The position numbers were made by a program, and so were the translations under genes. The notes below the pieces were generated by a model. It saw nothing but the letters and a program-made list of their open reading frames with translations. It was not told the DNA's origin and did not search any database. Shown here piece by piece: positions 48,728 to 61,699 of a DNA stretch of 64,000 nt. The DNA is from Tolypeutes matacus (Eukaryota; Chordata; Mammalia; Cingulata; Chlamyphoridae): positions 14,380,535 to 14,444,534 of the forward strand of contig JAKSZT010054396.1 of assembly GCA_026826555.1 (NCBI GenBank). Direction: 5' to 3'. The stretch's first letter is position 1, and each line of letters begins with the position of its first letter.

Positions 48728-48900
48728 GTATGATATAGTGGAACTCCTAATTAAAAGCCGTGAAAGTTGATTCACAAATTAATGTGTTTGGTCTTAGGTA
48801 AGCTATTTAACTTCATATCTCATTCTTCAACTGTAAAAGGAGAAATTAAAATTCAATCTCCAAGGACCCTCCTAGCTCTAAAATCCTGTGATTCTATGGT
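48728..48900 (+). repeat. MIR SINE, ancient
   Basis: 'ggtaagctatttaacttcat...ctctaaaatcctgtgattct' MIR pattern. Confidence 0.6.
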
Positions 48901-49540
48901 ATCTTAACTTTCACACTTTTTTCTCATGTACTGACCTCATTCACAACATAGAAGTCAGCGTGCCTGCCTTTGAAGTTACAAACCATCTGGAGAAACAAGA
49001 AGTTATCTGTACATTAACACTAGGTTAAGTTATTTCTGGTCTGTTCCTGTTCTGTCAAGACCAAATCCATATTCTCAGGGGACTACCAGTTACTTTGGCC
49101 CTAATCTGATTTCTGGGTGAGATACAGGGCTGCCTTTGAATATAATAAAAAAAATTCCTAGAAATCTCCATTGTACTTCTGTAGCATTATTTTATATTGT
49201 CCATTTGCTTCCAGTCTGGTACTTATCCTTGTTAGGTCAATTTATCTCAGAACTAAGGAGATTGATATTGACTTAGTAGATCATCACTCTCTGCCCTCCT
49301 CCTCATGTTTTGTGTGCATATTTATTATGATTGAGCATTTATATGGCTATATAATCATGTTCAAATATAATGTTGCAGATGGCTGAGTAAATGTGACCAA
49401 CAAGTCTTTTCACACCATATATGCTACTTTTGTGCTCTGGTTTGTTTCTGTAACCTATTTTGTAAGTAGGCATTGCTTTTGGAAGGATCATCTTTTCCTT
49501 TCATAGTCTGTATATGTGCTCTCTGGTTAAAAATTCACAG
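48901..49540. other. Intron 1, no recognisable repeat
   Basis: Apparently unique. Confidence 0.4.
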
Positions 49541-49544
49541 GGAT

Positions 49545-49890
49545 ATGCAGGGGGTGGGGTGAAAGGGAGGTGGGTGTGATTATAAAAGGGCAGACAGTGT
49601 AGTTGTGATGGAACTGTTCTGTAACTTGGCTATGGTGGAGGATACACAAACATGTACATGTTATAAAACTGCATAGAACTCCAAAAACACACAAATGAAT
49701 ATAAGAAAAATTAGGAAAATCAGAATAGGGTAGGTGAATTGTATCAATGTCAGTATCCCAATTGTGATATTGTACTATAGTTTAACAAGATGTTACCATT
49801 GGGAGAAACTGGATAAAACGTATGCCATAAATTTTGCTATTATTTCTTACAACTGTATTGAATCTACAATATCTTAAGGAAAAGTTCAAC
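49545..49890 (+). repeat. L1M-type 3' UTR, sense
   Basis: Contains 'gattataaaagggcagacag', 'gatattgtactatagtttaa' and 'agatgttaccattgggagaa', a well-preserved old L1M tail. Confidence 0.7.
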
Positions 49891-50578
49891 TAAAATAATA
49901 GCAATTTAAAGGAGTTTGTGCTGAAAGATAATTTAACACATGTAGCTGCAGGGAGCACATTGACATTCTGTGGAACATGATTTTCCATTCAGATAAAGGA
50001 TCTACTAAATAAATTTCACTCACTTTCTAATTCAAGTTTTCTTGTGCTTGTATGGAAAGTGAAGCAATAACTGTGATGTGTTGGCTCCATTAGCAGGAAA
50101 AGAACTTTGCAAACAGTTAAGTAATGCCAGTTTTACATCAGTCCCATCTTATGCATCAAATTGAAAATTGGTTAATTCTAATATCAGTTAATTTTTCATA
50201 CAACACATTTAATTTGAGTAAAGATTTTGAAGTTCACTCTGTTAAGTATGGAATATTTGATATTATTGTTGAATGCTACTTTAAGTTAATCTAAGCATTC
50301 AGCATTAAAGAAACACTTGTTTTTTGAGTAATAATACAAATATTAAATTTAGCGGAGCATAGAGTCATGGTCAAAACAATATCTTTACTATATTAAGAAA
50401 CTCAGTATAGCAGAAAATGTATTTGGAATTGGTTGTAGTACATTCATAATTCATAAATGCATCTAAACAAACCTGATATTCTACTAATAAAGTAGCTGTA
50501 ATTTTCATAGTTTACAAGAATTTTTACATATATAGAGTATTTTAATAGAAAAATTTTGTGATAAACTGATGTTGAGTT
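49891..50578. other. Intron 1, no recognisable repeat
   Basis: AT-rich, apparently unique. Confidence 0.4.
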
Positions 50579-50595
50579 AAAATTTTAGCAGGTCA

Positions 50596-50794
50596 GGGAA
50601 GTGGCTGTGGCTCAATCAGTAGGGCTCCCGTTTACCATATGGGAGGCCCCGGGTTCGGTTCCCGGGGCCTCCTGGTGAAGGCAAGCCTGCCCGCACGGCG
50701 TGGTTAGCTGACCCAGTGAACACAAGCAGCAAGGGGGGGATAAATAAATAAATAAATAAAATCTTAAAAAAAAAAAAAATCTTAAAAAAAAAAA
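50596..50794 (+). mobile_element. Long-type DAS SINE, young
   Basis: Complete copy with a duplicated ATCTT-A(n) tail end and a perfect 17 bp AAAATTTTAGCAGGTCA at 50579-50595 and 50795-50811. Confidence 0.95.
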
Positions 50795-50951
50795 AAAATT
50801 TTAGCAGGTCAATATTCATTTTGTCTCTCTGCGGTCAGCAATAAGATTTTAGAAATATTTGGAAAAAAAATACCACTCCATATTTACTGCCTGAGAATTT
50901 TCAGTGAGTCTGAGTATCCTGGTTTTCAAAAACCATAGATTCATCCTGACC

Positions 50952-51074
50952 TTTTTTTTTTTTTTTTGATTAATTAATTAATTAATTATTCTTACCGGGA
51001 GGTCCCGGGGATCGAACCCAGGTCCCTCCATATGGGAGACGGACGCCCAACCATTTGAGCCACATCCGCCCCCA
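50952..51074 (-). mobile_element. Short DAS SINE with (TTAA)n tail
   Basis: ATCCTGACC at 50943-50951 and 51075-51083; tail carries a TTAATTAATTAA repeat. Confidence 0.92.
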
Positions 51075-51083
51075 ATCCTGACC

Positions 51084-51990
51084 ATTTTTAACAGTCCAAA
51101 ACAGATGATTATATGTACATTCTCATTCAGTCTTTTCATCCTCAATTCCAAGATACATTATGAAAAATTTGATGCAAATAATTTTGGCCCTTTCCGTCTT
51201 CTTCCTCACTTCCCACAGACATACACACCTCAAGGGCCAACCAAGTTATGCAAATCTGAGGTCTGTTACTGCTATTTCCCTGTTATTAAGTAGACAGCCT
51301 ATATTGCTTAAAGCTGTGATTTAGCTTATCCTTAGGTTTCTTCCTTTTAACTTTGTGATTTCTGTACTTGAACTTGTTTTCCTAGAAAAGGGCTTGGCTC
51401 TTAATTGAAACTGTGTGTGTGTGTGTGTGTATGTTTATGTATATGTATGTGTGTGTCTCCAGAATTATAAAGCTTTTGGTAGATTGGTCCAATACAGTTG
51501 GACTGACTTTACTCTAAGAGTTAAAGTTAGACTGGCTTTATTCTAAAACTTTGTCAATTGGCATCTTTACATTTGGTGTTTAAAAAGATTCATAGTTACA
51601 ACTTACTAAGTTACTCAATTTTAAGATAATATGATAGTGGCATATTGAATCTTATAATACAACCTTATTATCTTGGTCTAGAAGACTTTGGTTCCTTGAT
51701 GAGATCCAGACAATATCTGTTGTTTAGCATTTGATGTAACTGATTCTATTTTAAAAATTTGCAGTAAAGGGAAAATACTTTTGAGTATTGACTTCTTTGA
51801 AATGTGTTATGCATATGAAAGTTACTTCAGTATATAATTAAATTGCCTCTAGGAATGAGACACTATATAATGCCTTAGGAATAAAGAAAAATACCACCAC
51901 TGACCCTTCTCACTACCTATCCCCCAAAATAGATTAGGGGCAGGTAAGTCCCCTTGCTCAAAAAACTTCTCCCACATAATTCAGCAGTTT
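51084..51990. other. Intron 1, no recognisable gene
   Basis: Contains the (GT)n tract at 51411; otherwise apparently unique. Confidence 0.4.
51411..51456. repeat. (GT)n microsatellite
   Basis: Pure GT to about 51430, then interrupted TATGT units. Confidence 0.85.
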
Positions 51991-51999
51991 GGGTTAATA

Positions 52000-52091
52000 A
52001 GGGAGCAGGTGTAGCTCAGTGGTTAAGCACCTGCTTTGCATGTACGAGGTCCCAGGTTCAATCCCGGTACCTCCTAAAAAAAAAAAGCTTA
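52000..52091 (+). mobile_element. Short DAS SINE
   Basis: GGTTAATA at 51992-51999 and 52092-52099; intact A and B boxes. Confidence 0.92.
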
Positions 52092-52099
52092 GGTTAATA

Positions 52100-52479
52100 G
52101 AGCTTACTTTTGTAAAAAGTCAAATTTGTTTTGGGAGAATTAAACCTTTTAAAAAATTAAAATAAAAAAAATTAAAGCCTATTGTTAAATATGGTATATA
52201 AATAAGATTTATTTCCTTTCAAAATCTCCGTGGGATGCTGATGCTGAAGGAATGCCAATTTTCAGTTAGGTAGTGAAAGAGACAGTAGAGAAGTAGAGAA
52301 GTAGACAGTATTTCTGTGCATGGGGCTTTTGGGGGAGAAACTGGCAGGGGTCAACTATGAGGCAACTTTGAACAGGACAAAGGCAAGCACTTGGAGCTTG
52401 GAAGAGTGATAAGAGGAGAGATGGCTAGAGATGGAATAAAGTATAGGAAGGGATTTGAAAAGAAAGAACTAAACAAGAA
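52100..52479. other. Intron 1, no recognisable repeat
   Basis: Apparently unique. Confidence 0.4.
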
Positions 52480-52562
52480 ATCCCTTGAAGGCAGAGGCTA
52501 TTGCTTTCCTAGAATAATGTCAGATTTTAATAAGTATTTATTAAAAATTCATTGAATGAATC
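52480..52562 (+). repeat. L2 3' terminal fragment
   Basis: 'cccttgaaggcagaggctat...aaaaattcattgaatgaatc'. Confidence 0.55.
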
Positions 52563-54608
52563 ATCAATTACTTATTCAGTAATTTTGCCTAGGGCCCTGA
52601 TGGTGGTGGTTATTGGTTACTAGACTCAAATCATCTAGTTTACTCATATCTGCCCTACTTTCAACAACTACAAAATTTATGGTAGTTGAAGTTAAAAAAT
52701 GTTTCTGAATTACAAAACAAAAGACATTATGTTTAGCTCTATATACTTGAGGAAGGCCAGAGAGTGAACCATTCATTCATTTAACAAATACTTTGTAAGC
52801 ACCTACTTAAGATACTTTGCATACTAACTGGAAATGTAAAAATGGGTGGATATTTCTATTTGATGGGATATTATGTAGCCATTTAATTTAATTATGAAGA
52901 TTATAGCAGTTTGGAAAAATGCTTATTAAATAAATGAAAAATGCAGACATTTATATTCAGTGATTATAACTGCATGAAGATTAAAAGGATATTTTCTTTT
53001 CTCAAAGAGGACCAGGACACATGGCTAAATAGAAAGCGGATTTATTATTGTGAATGGGTTTGTTGATTTTTTTTTTCCTTTTTGCTACTTTGTACAGTTC
53101 ATAAAGTTTAGATGGAAGTCCATGTAAATTTAAGTTATTTTAAAATAAGATGACTATATTTTCCAAGAAAGAGAAAATAGAATGTGTAGTCAAAGTGGAA
53201 AAGGGCGGAGCTGTATTTGAAGGACAGTAGATAAATTACCTTGGTTGGAAGAAAGAAGTTAGAAAAGATGGGAATAAGGGTCTTTAGTTTTGATAATGTA
53301 AGAAAAGAGCTAGATTAGGTTCTTGGACTGGGGAATTATGTTTAAAAAAAAAAAAAAAAAAAAAACCAGAAAATTTCTTTCTATTTAAGTGACATGGAGT
53401 GAGGGGGAAGTTGAACTTGTCCATTTATTATCAACCATTTTCATGTATAAATCTGAGTTTGTTACTATATATCACGCCCTGTTTGGAAGGCTTTTGCTCC
53501 TTTAAGCATTTCAGTAATAGCTTATAATTTTGCAAAAGTTTTATGTTCAGATTTTTTTTGTTGCTGTTTTTCATATATGTTCCTCTGATTTCCACTCTTA
53601 CCTTTTCTTGTCCTTAGAATTAGCCTACTTAGCAAATGCTTAACTACTTTGACAGAATGGAACAAGAGAAGAAATAGTTTTCAAATTGATTGGGCAGAAA
53701 TTGAAAAGGGAGAAAAACAGAAATCAGTTTCTACTAGTTGATGAATGGGTAAGAGCTTTCTTGTAATGAATTCTCAATTTAGTGCTCCTGAACCTTTTAG
53801 GAATACAGAGCACATCCTTATCGATGTAAATTTAAAGTGAAATCATAAGTTAAGCAGATATCTGAAAATTTAAGAAGATTCCTGTGAACATTTTATCTTA
53901 TAAGTTAACTCCTTAAGTTATCTATATACTCATGCTCTACCATGCTGAACTAAATTTTTAAAAATTCATTGGTTTATGATGTAGTATTGTTATTTAGCTT
54001 GAATAAAGTTATTTTAGGGTTTTATGTTACTGTGATTACTTAGGGAACTGTTGGATCAAATGCTGGTTTTATGTGGCCCATGGTTTCCAAAAATGAATTT
54101 AAAGAACTTTAGCCCCCAATTTTCATAAGTATTTTTACTCTAACGTACTACACTAAAATTCCCAGTTTTGTGTTTGACCAGAAATGCTTTATTCACTGCT
54201 CTTTCCAAATAATTTATGGTGGCTTTTGCTAACCTAAGGCATTTTTTTCTGAATATATATTTAGTATCTTCCATGAGAATCACAGATTTCACACACCAAT
54301 GGAAGTCTCTTGGTTTAATGGAATTGTTAGAAAGTCCTTATTATTCGTTTCTGTCTTAAAGATTTTCAATATTCTTTATTTGCCTTGTAGATTTTAACAT
54401 TGCCCCCTAGCTTCTAAATTCCAAACTTACTTTTAAAACAGTTGATTTAAAATAAAAATTAGAAGTACAATTCAGTATTATAGACTGTCCTATATGAATT
54501 AAAGAGCATTTAGCTCTTTCAGGAAGTCATCTGTAATGTTGCCAGCTCCATTCTCGGCATTATATACTTTGTTAATTGTGCCTTAAAATATTTTGCCTAC
54601 CTTCCTAA
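52563..54608. other. Intron 1, mostly unique
   Basis: 52840-53130 has faint old-L1 resemblance. A-run at 53343-53365. No gene. Confidence 0.4.
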
Positions 54609-54611
54609 CCG

Positions 54612-54676
54612 CCCTCCACCCCCACCCCCACCCCCACCCCCATTGAATAAGTGGGGGTGGGGTGGGGGAGGGGAAG
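54612..54676. repeat. C-rich / G-rich inverted repeat
   Basis: A (CCCCCA)n arm, an 11 nt spacer (ATTGAATAAGT) and a GGGGGTGGGG arm that is nearly its reverse complement. Confidence 0.8.
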
Positions 54677-55180
54677 CAAAGCAAGGAACTGGAGTGATAA
54701 ATAATTTCCTTTTCTGTCAACAAATATGAGGATTTTATCACCACCTTAAAAATGTTCTTATATTTATCAATGAAGAACAATAAATTGCCCCTTTTAGTTC
54801 TTTACTGTACTCAGTTGTAAATAAGATCAAATTATTAAACTTCATGAAACAGGAAGGTCTAATAAAAAGTAATTTTCAAATAATTTTCTCACCAACATGT
54901 TTATTAGTATAGTAACTATATATTTCCAATGGCTAAGGTAGTAGCTTTCAAAAGAACTTAGTTTTTTAAAAGAGAACTTTTATATAGATAAATAGACAGG
55001 ATAGTACTATATACATTCTCTTTCCCTTCTTCCTGTATAGCAGGATATAAAGTGACTATATGCTTTAGTTTAAATGACATGAAGTTACTAAGAGGATGCT
55101 TTAATCTCTTCATTATGATAAAAGAAAAGTTGGGTTTGTTTGTTTTTTTAGTTTGTATTCATAACATGGTATAATGTGCT
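54677..55180. other. Intron 1, no recognisable repeat
   Basis: Apparently unique. Confidence 0.4.
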
Positions 55181-55197
55181 CTACCAAAGTAATTTTA

Positions 55198-55331
55198 TTT
55201 TATTTTATTTTATTTTTTTGCACGTAATTTTTTTTTTTTTTTTTTTTTTTTACTGGGAGGTACCGGGGATCGAACCCCGGTCTCTCCATATGGTAGACGG
55301 ACGCCGAACCTCCTGAGCCACATCCGTTTCC
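55198..55331 (-). mobile_element. Short DAS SINE with long T tract
   Basis: Perfect 17 bp CTACCAAAGTAATTTTA at 55181-55197 and 55332-55348; tail has (TTTTA)n and a long T-run. Confidence 0.95.
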
Positions 55332-55348
55332 CTACCAAAGTAATTTTA

Positions 55349-55700
55349 AAAACTTCTATCAAGAGTTTATAATTTAAACATATTCATATTCATATGTCTT
55401 AGAGGCATGCCCCAGGTGAACCCCTTCCCATGCATCCCCACATCACTGATACTCTCTACCACCAGTGATCTTACCCCACCACTGCTGTGATCCTTCTGTG
55501 ATACAAAATCTCCAAAAATGAAGCCAACAGAATCGCCAAATAAAATTAATAAGAAAATGAAATAATAATTTAAGAAATAACCAATAAAATACCAAAAATT
55601 TAAAACAATATGAAATTTTAAAAATTTAGACATTGTGCCTTTCATCACTGTAAGATCTGTTGTCTTGTATGTACAGTAACATTTTCTTCCATATATTCCC
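55349..55700. other. Intron 1, no recognisable repeat
   Basis: Apparently unique. Confidence 0.4.
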
Positions 55701-55704
55701 CCAG

Positions 55705-56161
55705 TGTCTTATTTTTTTTTTTTCATTTTATCTTCAAAGGAGCTTTAGAATACAAAAAGTCACAGAGAGAATACAGTTGATTCCCATATACGCAACGCCC
55801 TCCCCCTTTACCCTTTTCCCTTTTCCCTTATTAATAACATTTTTTTTTTTTTACCGGGAGGTCCACGGGGATCGAACCCAGTTCCCTCCATATGGGAGAC
55901 GGATGCCCAACTGTTTGAGCCACATCCGTCCCCCATTAATAACATTTTACATGCGGATGGACCACAGGGCATTTTTTAGGGCATTAGAATTGTTCAGCAT
56001 GATCTTGCAATAACGAATATAGGCCACTTCAGATTTTGTTGAAACCTATAAAAGTGTACTATCCAAAATGTAAACCATAATGTAAACCATTGACCATGGT
56101 TGGTAGCAATGCTTCCATATTTGTACACCAATGGTAACAAATGTACCATCCACATGTAAAA
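55705..56161 (-). mobile_element. L1 3' UTR, antisense
   Basis: Xenarthran L1 tail ('ttgattcccatata', 'accatggttggtagcaatgc'), split by the SINE at 55844. Confidence 0.6.
55844..55934 (-). mobile_element. Short DAS SINE nested in L1
   Basis: Perfect ATTAATAACATTTT at 55830-55843 and 55935-55948. Confidence 0.95.
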
Positions 56162-56932
56162 TGTTACAACTTATGATACCAACTGCAAAGACTGCAATAA
56201 CTCAGTTCAGTTCAAGCCTGACTCTTAACTCCCTGCAGTTAGGCTAGACTCCACAGGATAAGGTTAATCCTCTCCAAGATTGCCCTGCAGACACCAGTTG
56301 CAAGTTTAGGGGTGCAGGCCACTGGCACTTCTGACCAATTGGTTATAAATTTGGGGGTTCTCATCACCCCTTCAGGTTCAGTAATTACTCAGAAAGTTTC
56401 TGAGAACTCACTGAAAGCATTATACTTAACAGATTTATAGTTTTGTTATAGTAAAAAGATATAAGAAGCCAAAAGAAGAGACACATGGGGGGAGGTCTGG
56501 GAGGGTCTGAGACATAAGCTTCTGTGTCCTTTCCATGTGGAGTCAGGACATGTCACCCTCCCAGCACAGCAATGTCTTTATCTATCATGGAAGCTCACCA
56601 GCACTTGGAACATCCTGGGTTTATATGGGGATTCATTAAATAGAAATAATTGGTGGAATCATTGCCCCCTTGTTTGAACTCAATCTCCAGCATCCACCCC
56701 CTCCCAGTGGTTGGGAGGTAGAGTTGCTATGCTTGACTCAAAGCCTCAGCCCCCCCCCCAATCACGTGATTGGTTTAAGCCCGAAGTTATTAGCTTATGA
56801 ACTGTCAGGTGTTCCCCAGGGCCTTGCATGAGTAACAAAAGGCACTTCTACAATGGGAAATTCCAGAGGGTCAGAGCTTACCTCCCCAGGAACTAGGGAC
56901 AAAGACCAGCCAAGTTTTTTCAATATATTACA
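56162..56932 (-). mobile_element. Probable ERV LTR, antisense
   Basis: 771 bp with TG at the left and CA at the right (a TG...CA element on either strand), GC-richer than its surroundings. Resembles ERVL-type LTRs by composition, but no 5 bp duplication was found and orientation is tentative. Confidence 0.45.
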
Positions 56933-56969
56933 GTATCTAATTTAATTTTGTCCATGGAACCCTTTCTTT

Positions 56970-57072
56970 TTTTTTCTTTTTTTTTTAATTTTACCAGGAG
57001 GTTCCGGGGATCGAACCTGGGTCCTCCAATATGGTAGACGGATGCCCAACCACTTGAGCCACATCGGCTTCC
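56970..57072 (-). mobile_element. Short DAS SINE
   Basis: Perfect TGGAACCCTTTCTTT at 56955-56969 and 57073-57087. Confidence 0.95.
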
Positions 57073-57087
57073 TGGAACCCTTTCTTT

Positions 57088-58209
57088 ACATTTATTGGAA
57101 CTAACATAAAACACACATTGGGAAATGCTGTTTTAGAGTAAACTTCTTTCTTATTAACAGTGGTAATGACAGTACTGTGGGGTGTATTCTCTGTTAAAGT
57201 AAAAAATAAGATTTAGCTGATACTAGACAACTGAAGGAGATTTTGCTATTAAAGCATTTGGAAATATATGGTGGACTCTAAATTTTTTCTTTTTATTTGT
57301 TATAAGCAAATATCATTACTGTGATAATCTCTGCCTTTTATTGTTTGATGGTCTCCTGTTTGTTTTATCTCCTTGACTCATTTATGATGAATTTTTCCTT
57401 GTGTGTTTTTTGTTATTTTAGAGCAGGTGTTCATCTTTAGCTGGGCTGTATCTAGAAAACCTTGTTGCCTGGATTGAGGGTTTATCCTCAAGAGCTGTTT
57501 TGCATTTGTTTCCTCAGGGGTATGACTAGCCCCAGAATACTTTTATTGTTAATTTCTCAATTTGGAACTTCCTGGGACCATGCAGATAGTGTGATAGCTG
57601 AAGTTCAAACTCCAAAAGGCCAGTAGGCTTATTTTTATGAATGATCAGAGGCCTCCCATCCCCCAACCCAAGGCCCAGGTTGAAGCAAATTTTTATTTCC
57701 CTGTGCCACTGGATAGGTTTTAAAAATCCATTCTTTAACTGGCAGTGTAGTCTTTTGAAGCTCTTGGCTTTATACAGGTCCCTTAGTCCAGTACCCTGTC
57801 TAATGTGGTCCCAAGGCATTGTCTCCTGTCCCTGGAATGCCATTTAAAACGCAAACCCTTTGATTACTGGGAGAGCAGTAAACGCCCTTCATCCAATATC
57901 AGCATATACACTATTCTGCTTTCACACTTAGCATTTTGGGCCCTGAGAATTTCTCTTACTTTCTTACAAGTTAACCTGTGCACTTAAAAGGATGTTTTTG
58001 GTTGTCTACTTAGGTAACTAGGCTTCCTTCCATATTGCCAGAAATAAAAATTCATGCATTACTTTACTTTTATAATCAGAAAATAATGCTAGAAACACTC
58101 CCATTTTTAAAAAAGACACACTTTTAAAATATGAAAGTAAAATGGACCATACTAGTGTGTATATCAGAGATGAAGGGCTCTTTTGTAGTTTTTTGTTCTT
58201 ATTTGCACA
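57088..58209. other. Intron 1, no recognisable repeat
   Basis: Apparently unique; frames at 57526-57987 show no domain. Confidence 0.4.
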
Positions 58210-58225
58210 TAAGCCACTTATATTT

Positions 58226-61200
58226 TTTTATTGAAGAATATCATTCATACATGACATGCATAAACAATAAGTGTATAGTAAAGATTATGAACTTACAAAA
58301 TAAACGTACATAACATCATACAGGGGTCTCATACATTACCCCTCCACCACACTTTGCATTGTTGTGAAACATTTGTTACAAACTATGCAAGAGCATCATC
58401 AAAATATTACTACTAACTATAGTCCCCATCCTACATCTGGTGTATTTTTCCCCTACCCACCCTATTTAAAAAATATATATTCTATTACAGAGGTTGCAAA
58501 CTGGCAAAACAGTCATACACAAATGTAGAATTCCCATACAATACCCCTTCACCAACACGCCACGCTGTGCCGGAACATTTGCCACAAATCATAAGACAAC
58601 ATTATCAGACCACTACCACCAACCATGGTCCACAGCATACACTCGACACACCTTCCCCACACACCTCCATTATCAATACAGTGCATCTTTGGCGTTGATG
58701 CAAGAATATTATCGTATTGCTGTTAACCACAAGTCTATAGGTCACACCAGTTGTAGTTTTTCCATGCTTCTCCACATTCCCACCACCCTGCAATAGTGAT
58801 GTACATCTGCTCTAGCTCTCAGAAGGGCCCTCTTGCATTTGTACCCTCAACCACAATTCTCATCCACCTCTGGGTTCACTGTGTTATTCAGTCCCTAGAT
58901 TATTCTTTAGCTTTCTTTCAATTGACATTTACTTCCTTAGGCTACCCTTTTCAGCCACAATCCCATTTATAAACCAGTTGCTACTCACTATAATGTGTGA
59001 CCATCAATTCTATCCATTTCCACACTTTTACAGTCAAGTTAATTAAAGCTTCTACATACATTAAGCATCAGTAGTTCTTCTCAACCCTCCTTTTATCTCC
59101 TAATAACCTATACTCTTAAGTTTTAACTCCATGTGTTTATTCTTCGTATTTAGTTCATAATGAGACCATGCAATATTTGTTCTTTTGTGTCTGGCTTAAT
59201 TCACTTAGTATAATGTCTTCAAGATCCATCCATGTTATCATAGGTGTCCTAATTTCATTTCTTCTTGCTGCAGCATAGTATTCCATCGTATATATATACC
59301 ACATTTTGTTTATCCATTCATTGGTTGATGGACACTTGGGTTGTTTCCATCTTTTGGCAATTGTGAATAATGTCTCTGAACATCAGTGTGCAGATGTCTG
59401 TTCATGTCATAGTTTTTAGTTCTTCTGGATATATTCCTAGTAGAGGAATTGCTGGATCATACAGCAGTTCTATATTTAGCTTCTTGAGGAACTGCCAAAC
59501 TGTCTTCCACAGAGGCTGCACCATTTTACACTCCCACCAACAGTGAAGGAGTGTTCCTATTTCTCCACATCCTCTCCAGCACTTATTGTTCTCTGTTTTT
59601 TTAATAATGGCCATTCTATGCGGTGTTAGATGATATCTCATTGTTGTTTTAATTTGTATTTCCCTAATAGCTAGTGGTATGGAACATTTTTTCATGTGCT
59701 TTTTGGCCATTTGTATTTCCTCTTTGGAGAAATGTCTGTTTAAATCTTTTGCCTATTTTTAAATTGGATTGCTTGCTCTTTTGTTGAGTTGTATGATCTC
59801 TTTATATAGAATGGAAATCAAACCCTTATCAGATACATGGTTTCCAAATATTTTTTCCCATGGAGTGGGCTGCCTTTTCGCCTTCTTGATGAAGTCTTTT
59901 CAATCACAAAAATATTTAAGTTTGAGGAGGTCCCATTTATCCATGTTTTCTTTCATTGTTCGTGCTTTCAGTGTAAAGTTTAAGAATGCACCACCTACCA
60001 CCAAGTCTTGAAGATGTTTCCCTACATTTTCTTCTAGGAGCTTTATTGTACTTGCTTTTATATTTAGGTCTTTGATCCATTTTGAGTTAATTTTTGTATA
60101 AGGTGTGAGATAGGGGTCTTCTTTCTTTCTTTTGGCTGTGGATATGCAGTTCTCCCAGCACCATTTGTTGAATAAACTGCTCTTTCCCAGCTGGATGGGT
60201 TTGACAGGCTTGTCAAAAATCCCTTGGCCATAGATGTGACGGTCTGTTTCTGAACTATCAATTCAGTTCCATTGGTCTATGTGTCTATATGCCAGTACCA
60301 TGCTGTTTTCATCACCGTAGCTAGGTAATATGATTTATTTATTTTTATTTTATTTTTTTTTAAGATTTTATTTATTTATTCATTTATACCCCCCTTGCTG
60401 CTTGTGCTCGCTGGGTCAGCTAACCACGCCGTGCGGGCAGGCTTGCCTTCACCAGGAGGCCCCGGGAACCAAACCCGGGGCCCTCCCATATGGTAAACGG
60501 GAGCCCTACTGATTGAGCCACAGCTGCTTCCCGGTAATATGATTTAAAGTCTGGAAGTGAGAGTCCTCCAACTTCAATTTTCCTTTTTAAGATGTTTCTG
60601 GCCATTTGGGGCCCCTTACCCTTGCAGATAAATTTGATAATTGTGTTTTCCATTTGTTAAAAAAAAAAAATGCTGGTGGAATTTTTATTGGGATTGCATT
60701 GGATCTGTATATCAATTTGGGTAGAATTGACATCTTAATGGTATTTAGTCTTCTAATTCATGAACATGGAATGTTCTTCCAATTATTTAGGTTTTAGGTT
60801 TCTTTTTTGATTTCTTTTAGCAATGCACTGTAGTTTTCTGAATACAAGTGCTTTACATCCTTGGTTAAGTTTATTCCTAAATATTTGATTCCTTTAGTTG
60901 TTATTGTAAATGGAATTTTTTCCCCTGACTTCCTACTCAGATTGCGCATTACTAGTGTATACAAACACCACTGATTTTTGTGTTGCTCTTGATTCCTGAC
61001 ACTCTGCTGAAATCATTTATTAGCTCTAGCAGCTTTGTTGTAGATTTTTCAGGACTTTCTAGATATACAATCATATCATCTGCAAATAGTGAAAGTTTAA
61101 TTTTTCCTTTCCAATTTGGATGCGTTTTATTTCTTTTTCTTGCCTGATTGCTCTAGCTAGAACCTCTAGCACTATATTGATCACCAGTGGTGACAATGGG

Positions 61201-61625
61201 CATCCTTGTCTTGTCCCTGATCTCAGTGGGAAAGCTTTCAGTCTTTCACCATTGAGTACAATGTTAGCTGTGGATTTTTCATATATGACCTTTATCATGT
61301 TGAGAAAGTTTCCTTCAATTTCTATTTTTTGTACTACTTTTTGTCAAGAAAGGATGTTGTATTTCGTCAAATGCCTTTTCTATGTCAGTCGATAAGATCT
61401 TGTGATTTTTCTTCTTTGATTTATTAATATGTTGTATTAAGCTGATTGAGTTTCTTGTGTTGAACCAGCCTTGCATGCCTGGTATAAAACCCACTTGATC
61501 ATGATGAATAATTCTTTTAATGTGTTGTTGGATTCGATTAGCAAGTATTTTATTGAGAATTTTTGCATCTGTATTCATTAGAGAAATAGGTCTGTAATTT
61601 TCTTTTTTCGTAATATCTTTATCTG
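58226..61625 (-). mobile_element. 3.4 kb L1 insertion, antisense, 16 bp duplication
   Basis: TAAGCCACTTATATTT occurs perfectly at 58210-58225 and 61626-61641. In reverse: two 3' UTR-like blocks (58226-59150), ORF2 C-terminus with CCHC knuckle (59402-59710) and reverse transcriptase (61315-61578, with D-I-E-K-A-F-D). The ORF is broken; one frameshift falls just before the FADD catalytic motif near 61070. The 5' end is truncated in ORF2, so it is inactive. Confidence 0.88.
60338..60532 (-). mobile_element. Long-type DAS SINE nested in L1
   Basis: Perfect GGTAATATGATTTA at 60324-60337 and 60533-60546, in ORF2 sequence; younger than the L1. Confidence 0.95.
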
Positions 61626-61659
61626 TAAGCCACTTATATTTAGTTGACTTATAGGAGAA

Positions 61660-61684
61660 TACTAATCTTTTACTTTTCTTTCAG
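61660..61684 (+). promoter_or_regulatory. Branch point and 3' splice site
   Basis: TACTAAT (61660-61666, likely branch A at 61665) is followed by a pyrimidine tract and TTTCAG|ATG. Branch-to-exon distance is 20 nt, within the normal range. Confidence 0.8.
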
Positions 61685-61690
61685 ATGTAA
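61685..61690 (+). promoter_or_regulatory. Start-stop element at the exon border
   Basis: The exon begins ATGTAA, a minimal upstream ORF with no elongation codon. If spliced to the 16165 donor, its -3 base is G. Confidence 0.5.
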
Positions 61691-61699
61691 CCTTCTGTA

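Noticed and set aside
61315..61578. Cellular reverse-transcriptase gene
   Set aside because: It is a fragment of L1 ORF2 inside the insertion bounded by the 16 bp duplication, with frameshifts.
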